Positions 57,901 to 64,000 of a stretch of 64,000 bases of DNA are shown here, in pieces. Below the pieces are notes generated by a model. That model was given only the letters and a program-made list of their open reading frames with translations. It did not search any database and was not told the DNA's origin. Made by a program: the position numbers and the translations under genes. Origin of the DNA: Zerene cesonia (lineage: Eukaryota; Arthropoda; Insecta; Lepidoptera; Pieridae); contig NC_052108.1 of NCBI RefSeq assembly GCF_012273895.1, forward strand, positions 7,626,001 through 7,690,000. The letters are read 5' to 3'. Each line of letters opens with the position of its first letter. Positions within the stretch are counted from its first letter, which is position 1.

Positions 57901-60694
57901 ATAGTCATGGGTGGTTGACTTTTAATGTATCTACACGTAAACAAAAAATAATCGTTCAAGTATGAATCGGACTCGTGACGTAAGGGCGTTGCGTACAATA
58001 AGCTAAAGAGAAGCTGTAAAAAACAGTCACCCTTCCAAATTATGACCATGTCGATCGTTGCTTAACCTCGATTTTTTATTATTTTTCAAAACTCTCCCGG
58101 TTCATGAGATGCAGCCTGGTGACAAATGGACGGACCGTTCGACAAACAGACAGACAGCAATGTCTTACTTATAAGACCTTTGTTATAACATCTTCTCGAT
58201 ATGTAGGGTTTCAATAGTTTTCAGCGAAGTATTTCAGACGTCGCAATAAGTAAAGTAATGAATTAATGTGTGTTAAAGTATATACTCGTCGATTCCAATA
58301 AATGTTGTCTATAAATATAAACGACTACAGGTAATTTATGACGTTGGATGATTTTTATCATATATCTTATGAATTCTTAATATATTCATACTTCATCGAT
58401 CCAACGAACATATGTCGAAATCCCATAATACTCTATCTTCCCTAAACTTACCAATAGATATCAAAACGACCACGCCCGGAGCGCCAAATGCCAGCGAATA
58501 GCAGTCTTTCTCCCCAAAACAATGCACCTCAGACCTTAATATCGGCGAGACAATCTTCGCTATCATACTACCGACACATAATGTAAAGTATAGGATGCTA
58601 AAGTAGACAGCCAAATGGTTTTCCTGTTGAGGCAATTTAAACTGTTCACCACCAAACGAAGAAACGCATGGCTTTATACCTCCTGTACCGAGAGTTATCA
58701 TAAACAAGCCCAGGAGAGTACATAAACTGAAAATAATAGACTCTTATATTATATGCTCAATAATAATATGGCAACACAACATACTATGACATCATTCAAA
58801 GAACAGTCTTTTACGGAGATAAATTCTGTCAGTGCTCAAGTAATGCATAGCATAGCTACATAAGCTGACATAAGTATCAATACAAAAATGGACCTCCAGT
58901 CCAGTTATTTATTTTCTTCCTTCTAATAAAAATAGGAATTAGACGACCAGTTTAACTCAGACAGTTTTTTTTTTTCAAGAAGATTGTCTCAGACAGTAAG
59001 GACCCAATTTATATCTAATATTTAACCAAATTAACACTTTGATCAGATTTGATTTTCATGAAATTACCATTTCCTCGAAATTGATAGAAGATTCTTACTT
59101 TGCGGGTATATGCAGCACTGGAATTGCTGTCACTGCTACTAAAATATTGCCAGCTGCGTATATAAACATCAAATATAAAATGGTCCTAAAAAATAGCAAT
59201 TTTTATTATCCTGGAAAATGAAGCGGATAAATGTATGTTTAGTGTCTCAGACTACTAAAATATTTTAAAGCATTGAATTATTTTATAATTCTAAAATAAT
59301 GTAATTGAGTATGAGAAATATAAAGATAATTGTTTCAAAAATCTCCACGAATTTAAAGGCGCTCAGAGCGCCTCTGGTGAGTCAAATATATCTAAATAAG
59401 ATATTCACTCATAGGCAAGCTGACCTGAACTTTCCGAGCCAGTTATCAGCAAGTATTCCACCGATAATTGGAAACACGTAAACAAATGTACTGAAAACGT
59501 GATAAGTCTCCGTCGCCCCTTCATCAGTATAACCCAACTTACTACGTAAGTATAAGGTAAGGAATGCTGAAATTAAAACAGTTTCTTTTTCTTTATTTAA
59601 CACAGATGCATGTTACGAAAACGTAAAGAAGGTTAGAAGGGCTTGTAACCCCACTGATCAGGTGAGACATCGGCGGCTGAGAGGGCCGCGGATGAATTCG
59701 ACCAGTACACGTGGCTCTTTCATTAAAGCGACTTGACAAAAATCTATAGAGATTAGTCGGTAGTATTGCAATGAGAGTCTGACATAACCCAGGGCCTTTT
59801 ACTGGGGTCTTTGAGTATGCGTAAAGTATTCTCCTCTTTAAAAAAACGGTAACGCCTCGGATAAAAGAACTACAAAAAGAACGATGTTGACATACAAGAC
59901 AATTACAATTCTCGAATACATCCTTTCTCTATTAAATGCTTCGAAATTAAATTGCAACAAATAAACATAGTTATCATTCCTTTAGAATTGAATTGATGAA
60001 AGTTGTTAGTGATGTTATTACCGACAAAACAGTCAATTTATTTTTCTCACCTCTCATGCCAGAATATGAGAACCGTTCACAGAACTCTGTGAGGATTATG
60101 AGCATTACGATCCTTGGAAAATGATCCTTAACCTGAAAAAGCGTACTTTCCTATTTAAACCATCAAGTGGAATATAGGATAATCGCTAACCTGTTTTTGT
60201 ACTAAAAACTATGCACATTTCCATTTGCTATTTAAACAATGTATAGGAAATAAATACATTTTCTAGGACTTTTACACAATGATATATTATATGAATAGCT
60301 AGACATAGACAAACGTACAGTTTATCTCTAGCTTTGAGTCCATGGCCGTAAATTACTATTGCCGAGTTCCTTTGAAGTCTAAAGACGTAAGTAAACACTG
60401 ATCTTTTTTTCTTTTTTATATTTTTCTTGAAATACCTACCCATTTTTATAGGGCTACTTCATATATCATTGATTTTTCGCTTAGTAGATAACTACTCAGT
60501 GAATAACTTACTTTACCATCTAAATAGATGCCGGATGTCCCTTAGACACAAAAAACCGGAAGAGTAAAAGATACTTCGTTTAATCATAATTCATACTTAC
60601 ATCAAAAAAGTATATTTTTTATATTTTTACTTCTTTACTTATCCTAACAACATACGCAACTAACCTGAGCCCTGTCATTATCAGTTTTCTCCAT
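42835..60694 (-). CDS. Proton-coupled oligopeptide transporter (SLC15/PTR family), 14 exons
   Basis: Joining 14 GT-AG exons (60665-60694, 60051-60132, 59425-59566, 59099-59185, 58452-58726, 57065-57147, 56692-56862, 56379-56504, 55878-56000, 55068-55387, 52735-52942, 52368-52454, 49591-49740, 42835-42999) gives 2049 nt, an unbroken 682-residue protein, close to the roughly 700 residues of animal PEPT1/PEPT2. The family imports di- and tripeptides with protons across the plasma membrane. Visible are ExxER at 26-30, H60 (the TM2 His of PEPT1), GGILADNWLGKF, GTGGIKPCVSSFGGEQF at 127-143, FWALLDQLGSRW at the exon 7/8 joint, a large extracellular domain (about 374-549) and Glu578 at the TM10 site. 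Twelve TM segments are expected. Oddities: the conserved Asn of the second PTR signature is Cys (LYFTLCVGS), and DQQGSRW is DQLGSRW. Insect relatives include Drosophila yin and its paralogues; which orthologue this is cannot be decided here. The first, 30-nt coding exon is the least certain part. Confidence 0.9.
43409..44408. other. Assembly gap (1000 N) in transporter intron 13
   Basis: Placeholder gap. No exon is needed here to keep the transporter frame. Confidence 0.99.
44817..44990 (+). repeat. SINE-D: tRNA-like repeat with inverted ends
   Basis: A core at 44850-44922 reads GTCACGGGTGGCCGAGAGGC ... GCGGGTTCGAATCCCGC CTCGTGATC. The T-arm GCGGG TTCGAAT CCCGC is perfect and the acceptor ends pair with two wobbles. 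The D-arm sequence GGCCGAGAGGC resembles Ser/Leu tRNAs. The anticodon region folds poorly and there is no valid variable arm, so it is a tRNA-derived repeat and not a tRNA gene. A second copy of the 3' end in reverse (GGATCACTGTGGCGGG) precedes the core. The tail is ATCAAATTTCTTATTTATAA then GCATTTCAAGGCTATAAA. Confidence 0.65.
45622..45776 (-). mobile_element. SINE-C copy, head truncated
   Basis: Reverse complement of the 33765-33975 body: GTCCCCCTAGTGGGGTATGG, CACTGATCGATTTTCTTTTA, GCCAGACCGAGACA and an 11-T run. The tRNA-like head is reduced to GAAGGAGGCG. Confidence 0.75.
46365..46384. repeat. Perfect 20-bp palindrome
   Basis: ATTCCACTAC followed directly by its complement GTAGTGGAAT. 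It has no spacer and lies in transporter intron 13, within a GC-richer patch that may be a repeat relic (46250-46465). Confidence 0.9.
46968..47967. other. Assembly gap (1000 N) in transporter intron 13
   Basis: Placeholder gap between the penultimate and last transporter exons. Confidence 0.99.
48170..48488 (+). mobile_element. SINE-B copy, near full length
   Basis: Head GGGAGTCGAACACGCTTCTG, ACGGCGTGAAATATAGCATG, GCGAATGTTCATGGGCGGTG and a short A run (GATAAAAAAATT). The 82-codon frame at 48245-48493 is within it. Confidence 0.75.
48489..49590. other. Transporter intron 13, gene-free
   Basis: AT-rich intronic DNA with Helitron-like end scraps near 48593 (AAGGCTAGTTTAACAAATTT) and 49312. 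No exon is recognised. Confidence 0.5.
49591..49740 (-). CDS. Peptide transporter exon 13 (TM10 end to TM11)
   Basis: Encodes VLFAVTGNEFSFKESPESMK then AVMAAAFLLTEAIGNVIIIV and ends VNYAQ. It parallels 'VVFSVTGLEFSYSQAP..MKSV' of PEPT1. Phase 0 on both sides. Confidence 0.93.
49794..50085 (-). mobile_element. SINE-B copy inside transporter intron 12
   Basis: Begins on the left with a T run (reverse A tail), TAAAGCTGGTGGGTCGCCTG, GCTACCACCGCCCATGCACA and ends near the head block GAGCACGCTTTGACACGAAT. Inserted just 54 bp from exon 13, in the same orientation as the gene. The frames at 49807-49998 and 49893-50165 follow it. Confidence 0.75.
50090..52365. other. Transporter intron 12, gene-free
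   Basis: AT-rich intronic DNA with no exon or recognised repeat. Confidence 0.5.
52368..52454 (-). CDS. Peptide transporter exon 12 (TM10)
   Basis: Encodes KASLNIITQPNSITMAWLLP then QFIIISIAE. The final Glu matches the TM10 Glu of PEPT1 (E595) that takes part in coupling. Phase 0 on both sides. Confidence 0.92.
52735..52942 (-). CDS. Peptide transporter exon 11 (extracellular domain, part 2)
   Basis: Encodes FLVSEKVNATSVSLFNEKRN, VECRIHTG and YAIIIGDDY. Carries sequons NAT and NNS and one Cys. Joins exon 10 in the middle of an Arg codon (AG|G). Confidence 0.92.
52943..55067. other. Transporter intron 10, gene-free
   Basis: Contains a reversed Helitron-like end at about 53571 (ACTAGCTTTCCGACCTTCGC) and the GACTTCAAAAA-type repeat at 54757. 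Frames at 52895-53101 and 54404-54595 are not supported as exons. Confidence 0.5.
54757..54960 (+). repeat. GACTTCAAAAA-type interspersed repeat
   Basis: Blocks GCGACTTCAAATAAAGTGG, GTAACCTCATAAACTTTTAC, TGGGTGAACCGATTTTCATG, CATGTAGTCCCATTTAAATT and TTCAGACAATTTGAAGGC, the fullest copy together with the one at 61498. Confidence 0.6.
55068..55387 (-). CDS. Peptide transporter exon 10 (extracellular domain, part 1)
   Basis: Encodes TTYPELPQAGYSQLRIFNGN through LPVVR(split). Two Cys (GNPCSI, GGNCIQ) and sequons NIT and NLT. This is the loop between TM9 and TM10 that in animal PEPT proteins forms a separate extracellular domain. Confidence 0.92.
55600..55730 (-). mobile_element. SINE-C copy, diverged, in transporter intron 9
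   Basis: Reversed blocks TCTATCGATTTTCTTTTTCG, GACAAGAATGTGATCGGCCT, CGAGATCGAGAGATTTTTTT and the tRNA-like B-box side ACCGGGAATCGAACCCCTCG. Confidence 0.65.
55878..56000 (-). CDS. Peptide transporter exon 9 (TM9)
   Basis: Encodes WVYPHLEKRNIMKNPLHKLA then VGGILAGFAFIASAFVEIYI and K. Matches 'Y.. PLRKM..G..LAA.AF..AA..E' of the family. Phase 0 both sides. Confidence 0.93.
56379..56504 (-). CDS. Peptide transporter exon 8 (TM7 end to TM8)
   Basis: Encodes GSRWTLQATKMDGTLGLITV then KPDQLQVITPVCILIFIPLT and QK. Matches 'GSRWTLQATNMNG..G...I.PDQMQ..NP..I'. Phase 0 both sides. Confidence 0.94.
56692..56862 (-). CDS. Peptide transporter exon 7 (loop and TM7)
   Basis: Encodes LGLKTTLIKGKEDNNAHWLD, then the cytosolic YDKSFIRDVKKTLSIL and TM7 LPVFWALLDQL. 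HWLD and DVK match family landmarks. The final Leu stands where PEPT proteins have Gln. Confidence 0.94.
57065..57147 (-). CDS. Peptide transporter exon 6
   Basis: Encodes (V)IFVSAKRRYIINKPDGNVLL DFVKCIF. Joins exon 5 as G|TT. Matches the TM6-following cytosolic 'Y....P.GN.....KCI' segment of PEPT1. Confidence 0.9.
57148..58451. other. Transporter intron 5, gene-free
   Basis: AT-rich, no exon or recognised repeat. The 68-codon minus-strand frame at 57843-58049 does not fit the transporter alignment. Confidence 0.5.
58452..58726 (-). CDS. Peptide transporter exon 5 (TM4-TM6 region, PTR signature)
   Basis: Encodes (N)LCTLLGLFMITLGTGGIKPC, VSSFGGEQFKLPQQ, LAVYFSILYFTLCVGSMIAK and YSLAFGAPGVVVLISI. 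This is the strongest family marker in the gene. Cys replaces the Asn of the 'INAGS' signature. Confidence 0.95.
59099..59185 (-). CDS. Peptide transporter exon 4 (TM3)
   Basis: Encodes (R)TILYLMFIYAAGNILVAVTA IPVLHIPA(K split). Parallels 'KTI.YLS..Y..G...L...A.P'. Phase 2 in (AG|G), phase 2 out (AA|T). Confidence 0.92.
59425..59566 (-). CDS. Peptide transporter exon 3 (TM1 end to TM2)
   Basis: Encodes (A)FLTLYLRSKLGYTDEGATET then YHVFSTFVYVFPIIGGILAD NWLGKF. Contains His60 and the ADxWLGKF motif. Confidence 0.94.
59640..59835. other. GC-richer segment in transporter intron 2
   Basis: Contains GACATCGGCGGCTGAGAGGG and TGACATAACCCAGGGCC and has no open frame. Probably a decayed mobile element of unknown type. 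Confidence 0.35.
60051..60132 (-). CDS. Peptide transporter exon 2 (TM1, ExxER)
   Basis: Encodes VKDHFPRIVMLIILTEFCER FSYSGMR. Carries the proton-coupling ExxER motif. It is the first exon with family similarity. Confidence 0.93.
60665..60694 (-). CDS. Peptide transporter exon 1 (start)
   Basis: ATG followed by nine codons (MEKTDNDRAQ), then donor CAG|GTTAGT in phase 0, which joins exon 2 in frame. It has no family signature, so an alternative upstream start exon or initiation at Met20 in exon 2 remains possible. Confidence 0.6.
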
Positions 60695-60982
60695 TATCAC
60701 ACAACACTGACAAATATATAGTGACAAATAACAAGAATAATAACTATAGTGTTATTTATATATTCCGTAAACCAAACATGTCATCTCACGCAGCGTCACT
60801 GTGCAACCAGATTGCAAGGGAAAGCCTTATGCTAATATTAGTTTAATTATATTAGAACTATAATAAGCTACATACCTAGATAAGTATTCTGTTAATTGTT
60901 TAGTGAACGTTAAGGTAGAATGTTTAACTCTTAATAGAAACTGTTGTGTCAGCATATTTGTTCACTAACTTTTTTATTTTTG

Positions 60983-61235
60983 TATATTTATTTATAATAC
61001 TTTATATAATACAAAACAGAAAGTAAAGTTTATACAAAATAATGGCACAATGATATTTCGTACAAAAGGCGGCCTTATTGCTAGACAGCAATCTCTGCTA
61101 GGCAACTTTCCTATAGGACTCATTGATCTCGCAAAAAAATCTGTCTCTCCGCGTCTGACTGGCTATTCGTATGCAGCGGATTTTCACTATTTTAATAATT
61201 TTAATCAAAGAATAAACAGCTATTTCTTATTGGTT
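60983..61235 (-). repeat. 3' end of a non-LTR retrotransposon
   Basis: In reverse: CAATAAGGCCGCCTTTTGTA, GCACAATGATATTTCGTACA (complement), TTTACTTTCTGTTTTG and an ATAAATAAATA end. Same family as 14399-14507 but with more of the upstream body (GATTGCTGTCTAGCAATAAG). The 89-codon plus-strand frame at 61050-61319 runs against it and is not a gene. Confidence 0.6.
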
Positions 61236-61497
61236 GAAACAGCAACGCGCAAGTCGGAGAGTCGTCATATCAATCACAAATATTATAACGTTAAACATAA
61301 TTTCAATTATCAAATATGACATAAAAAACTATACCTACATTATTTCCAGTTTAATCATAACATTATAATAGCAATTTATTATTCTGTATTATGTAATATA
61401 AATAACAGAACAAAATTAGTAATTACCATGAATTCACAAGAATTACATTGGAATTAGTGGCATCGATAGAACATCACAGTCTGTATTATTTTTGCAC

Positions 61498-61700
61498 AAT
61501 AAATACGACTTGCCAACCGACTTTCAGAAAGAGGTTCTCGATTCGCCTGTTTCTTTGTTTCATCAGAACTTTTGACTTGGTAAACAGATTTTGAAGGATC
61601 ATCCAAAATTTTTATTTGAAAGCTGCTTTGGTGGCCTTCCATGAGGTTCCATTAGAATTTTGTGTAGTTCTGACAATTTGAAGGTGGTTATGTTTCTTGA
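61498..61700 (+). repeat. GACTTCAAAAA-type interspersed repeat
   Basis: Blocks AACCGACTTTCAGAAAGAGG, TTCTCGATTCGCCTG, CAGAACTTTTGACTTGGTAA, GCCTTCCATGAGGTTCC and GTTCTGACAATTTGAAGG. Confidence 0.6.
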
Positions 61701-61962
61701 TAAAAATTATTATTACGTAATGTAATTTAAAGACCATTTTCGATGATAATTCGAATGACGATCTTACTATTCTTGATTCTTATGAATAAAGTATATTTAT
61801 TCTTAAGAATACATAATATTATTGAATATTTCAACCGCAAGCGAACACAAAATTACAAGTATATATTTCAATAAAAGCCTTAGTACATAAGCTATATAAT
61901 TGCCAAGTATATTCAATATCCATTCAGTGGTTTACGAGTGAGACTTCATGTTTTTATATTAT

Positions 61963-62280
61963 ATCATCATCATCATCATCAGCCCATATATGTTCCCACT
62001 GCTGGGACACAGGCCTCCTATGAGGGTTCAGGCCATAATCCACCGCGCTGGCCAAGTGCGGGTTGGCAGATGTCACATGTCGTCGAACTTTTGATTCTTG
62101 GACATGCCGGTTTCCTCACGATGTTTTTCTTCACCGTTTTAAGCAGTGATGATGATGTGATGTTATCCACATGTGCAGATAAATTGAAAAATCAATTTAT
62201 TTCCTGCACGCTAGCCCGGTCTCGAACCCCGACTTATTGATTTTGAAGTCCGAGGTTCTCACCACTGAGCACCACTGCTT
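61963..62280 (-). mobile_element. SINE-A copy, full length
   Basis: An (ATC)n tail on the left, then CATATATGTTCCCACTGCTG, CGCGCTGGCCAAGTGCGGGT, GGACATGCCGGTTTCCTCAC, and the tRNA-like head in reverse (GGTCTCGAACCCCGACT B-box side, TTCTCACCACTGAGC A-box side). The frame at 61938-62240 is repeat-derived. Confidence 0.8.
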
Positions 62281-62404
62281 ATGTTTCATAAAATAATTGC
62301 TTAACCTTTGTATCGCATATGTACATACTTTTTTTCAAATGCAACTATTGTTTTTAAGTATACAATAAATTCCATTAAATATTATTTGCTCAATTACAAG
62401 ACTT

Positions 62405-63180
62405 AAAAAAAAAAAAATAAATAAAAATAGTTTATTTCATTTCCAATTTTACAAAATATGGAGTAGTAGGGACCTCCTAGTAAGTTTAAGAAAAAACCTG
62501 TGTCAGGAGGACCCGCTCTTCCTTAACTTAAGTATTATAACTAGCTATGTGAAAATTTGAATAAACCGATTATATCTAGATATTAATAGTAAATTGTGAA
62601 GTGTACGAATGTGTGTATATGTGTGTGTATGTGTGTGTAAATGTGTGTGTGTGAGTGTGCGTGTGTCAGTTTATGTGTGTATATTAGAATTAGGGTGCGT
62701 ATATGTAAGTGAAGACATGTAGGTAAATAGCAGTGTAAATCTCTTCGATGGTATGATTATATGTATGTAATGGAAATTATGTGTTATGGAGGGTACTATA
62801 CAGAATTTAAATAAATAATAATAATATTAAATAAATATATAATTTATAAATGGCCAGAAGTTGCGAGGAGGTTTTCAGTGTTTTCATAGTTAAGTGTTTT
62901 TAACCAATTCATTAAAGTTTTTTTAAGGTCATTACAATTTAAACTATGAATGTTCAATAATTTATTTAGATGGTTGTATATGTAAGCTGAAATAGTTGAG
63001 AATTGGCGTTTTGCAAAAACAGTTTTTGTACAGCGAGTTTTAATTACCTCCTTGTGTCTTCTGCCGACTATTGTACATTGATTGAATATTGTTTTTTTAT
63101 GCGTTTTTAATGTAAGACTTAAAAGGCTTGTATCCAATCTGTCAAACAGATGACGAACAAATGCCAATTGCGTTCCATTT
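62405..63180 (-). pseudogene. Decayed non-LTR retrotransposon, ORF2 C-terminus and 3'UTR
   Basis: The minus-strand frame 62844-63179 reads NGTQLAFVRHLFDRLDTSLL, then KTRCTKTVFAKRQFSTISAY and LLNIHSLNCNDLKKTLMNWL before a stop. The order (basic KTR..T..AKRQ.. segment, N-L-N-K-L, then L-K..L..WL) fits the C-terminal end of a jockey/CR1-like reverse transcriptase polyprotein. A stop codon and sequence break lie at 63180, so it is 5'-truncated. A GT-rich tract (62596-62690) lies in its 3' part. Confidence 0.55.
62596..62690. repeat. GT-rich microsatellite-like tract
   Basis: Interrupted runs of TGTGTG with TATG, AAATG and GAGTG interruptions. Confidence 0.85.
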
Positions 63181-63766
63181 TAGGATCTTCGTATTTAATA
63201 TTTATTATTAATTTCACAAAGATACACCAAAAAATGTGTAGAGTTTCACAAATTGTAATAATTAATTTTCAGGCTTTCTTGCTATATATTATATGACATT
63301 TGAATACATTTTTTTAATAACATAGATACTTATATATTATGTTGATGTTGAAACGTGAACGTTGAAACGGAACGTTGAAAATTTTAAACTTGTTTGACAA
63401 ACCGCTTTCCTGTTTGTTTCAATTTTGTTTGTTTAAATCGAAAAATAAACGACACAGCTTAAGTATTGATAGAATGCGGATACTGAGTGAATTAATATAA
63501 ATAGAACATTATTCACATATTAATTTAAATAGCTCAAGTAAGTTATTTCATTAAATATTCATTTCTATAAGAAATGAATCGAGGAAAGAATTCATTCTTT
63601 AAATCTTAAATCTCTTTCATTAACAATTTTCTTAGCAACATCGAACTTCCAAATTACCCTTTCAATGCATGTATTTTCAAGCAATTTAAATAACATTTAA
63701 TAACAAGCTCTGCATATTCAAATAAATTTCTTGTAATTTCAATTAGTTTGTACAATTTTGTAGAAA
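63181..63766. other. Putative promoter and 5'UTR region of the 63767 gene
   Basis: AT-rich, no repeat recognised. It separates the retroelement relic from the next gene's start. No core promoter element can be assigned. Confidence 0.4.
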
Positions 63767-63983
63767 ATGTCGAGCAAATCAAGAATACCATCGCCAGCGC
63801 GTTCTCACAAAGCAATTACACCAAGAAGATATAAACCAAGAAAAAGCAGAAGCGTGGGGTCTCCAGCATGTTCAGTTAACTCTAGCAGACTTGCATCTGT
63901 CGTTAAGGACGTCATAGATTTATCACCAATGATAAGAAGGAGATCTGTGCTGAATGATGACACAGATATTATCGTGCCTGGAA
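63767..63983 (+). CDS. First coding exon of an unidentified basic Ser/Thr-Pro protein (partial)
   Basis: ATG in the context GAAAATGTC opens 72 codons: MSSKSRIPSPARSHKAITPR, RYKPRKSRSV, LASVVKDVIDLSPMIRRRSV and NDDTDIIVPG. A strong donor (GGAA|GTAAGT) lies at 63983/63984, and the frame would stop two codons into the intron, so the protein continues in exons beyond the window. Composition is better balanced than the surrounding AT-rich DNA. It is highly basic with several SP/TP sites, two of which (SPAR, TPRR) fit the full CDK consensus S/T-P-x-K/R. This suggests, but does not prove, a nuclear or cytoskeletal protein regulated by phosphorylation. I do not recognise the family. Confidence 0.6.
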
Positions 63984-64000
63984 GTAAGTTCTGACCAAAA

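Noticed and set aside
57843..58049. Extra transporter exon in intron 5
   Set aside because: The flanking exons join in frame without it (G|TT) and the peptide does not match any PTR segment.
62560..62700. CRISPR-like or satellite array
   Set aside because: It is an irregular GT microsatellite with no unit structure or spacers.

Overview
The window is AT-rich eukaryotic DNA from a moth or butterfly nuclear genome (Lepidoptera). The evidence is a neuropeptide GPCR of insect type, a peptide transporter gene split by GT-AG introns, and a dense load of short mobile elements of lepidopteran style. These are Helitron-like 'Lep1-type' elements that start TCCTACTAATATTATAAA and end in CTAG, several SINE families (at least three with tRNA-like features), and decayed jockey-type non-LTR retrotransposons. 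Four runs of N interrupt the sequence: one at the left edge and three of exactly 1000 N. The species cannot be fixed from the sequence alone.

Layout: 0.5-15 kb has no gene and holds repeats plus an unusually repeat-poor block at about 9.9-13.5 kb. An intact, intronless coding region for a short neuropeptide F receptor (sNPFR, 440 aa, minus strand) lies at 15472-16794, with a 5'UTR splice acceptor just upstream of its ATG. From 17 to 42.8 kb I see only non-coding DNA with SINEs, Helitron-like elements, retroelement scraps and inverted repeats; upstream UTR exons of sNPFR may lie here unseen. From 42835 to 60694 (minus strand) a 14-exon proton-coupled oligopeptide transporter (SLC15/PTR family) can be assembled with unbroken frame into 682 aa. 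Its last intron (6.6 kb) contains two assembly gaps. At 63767, on the plus strand, the first coding exon of an unidentified basic, Ser-Pro/Thr-Pro-rich protein begins and runs toward the right edge, divergent from the transporter.

The genes do not form a pathway. One is a peptide-hormone receptor linked in insects to feeding and metabolism, one is a membrane importer of di/tripeptides, and the third is unknown. The transporter is the most informative locus: it keeps the ExxER motif, the TM2 His, the GTGGIKPC motif and the TM10 Glu, but lacks the conserved Asn of the second PTR signature and one Gln of the DQQGSRW motif, so it looks like a divergent paralogue. I found no CRISPR array, no intact tRNA or rRNA gene, and no clearly novel gene system. 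The most unusual features are several nearly perfect short-loop inverted repeats and a tRNA-like repeat bounded by its own inverted ends.
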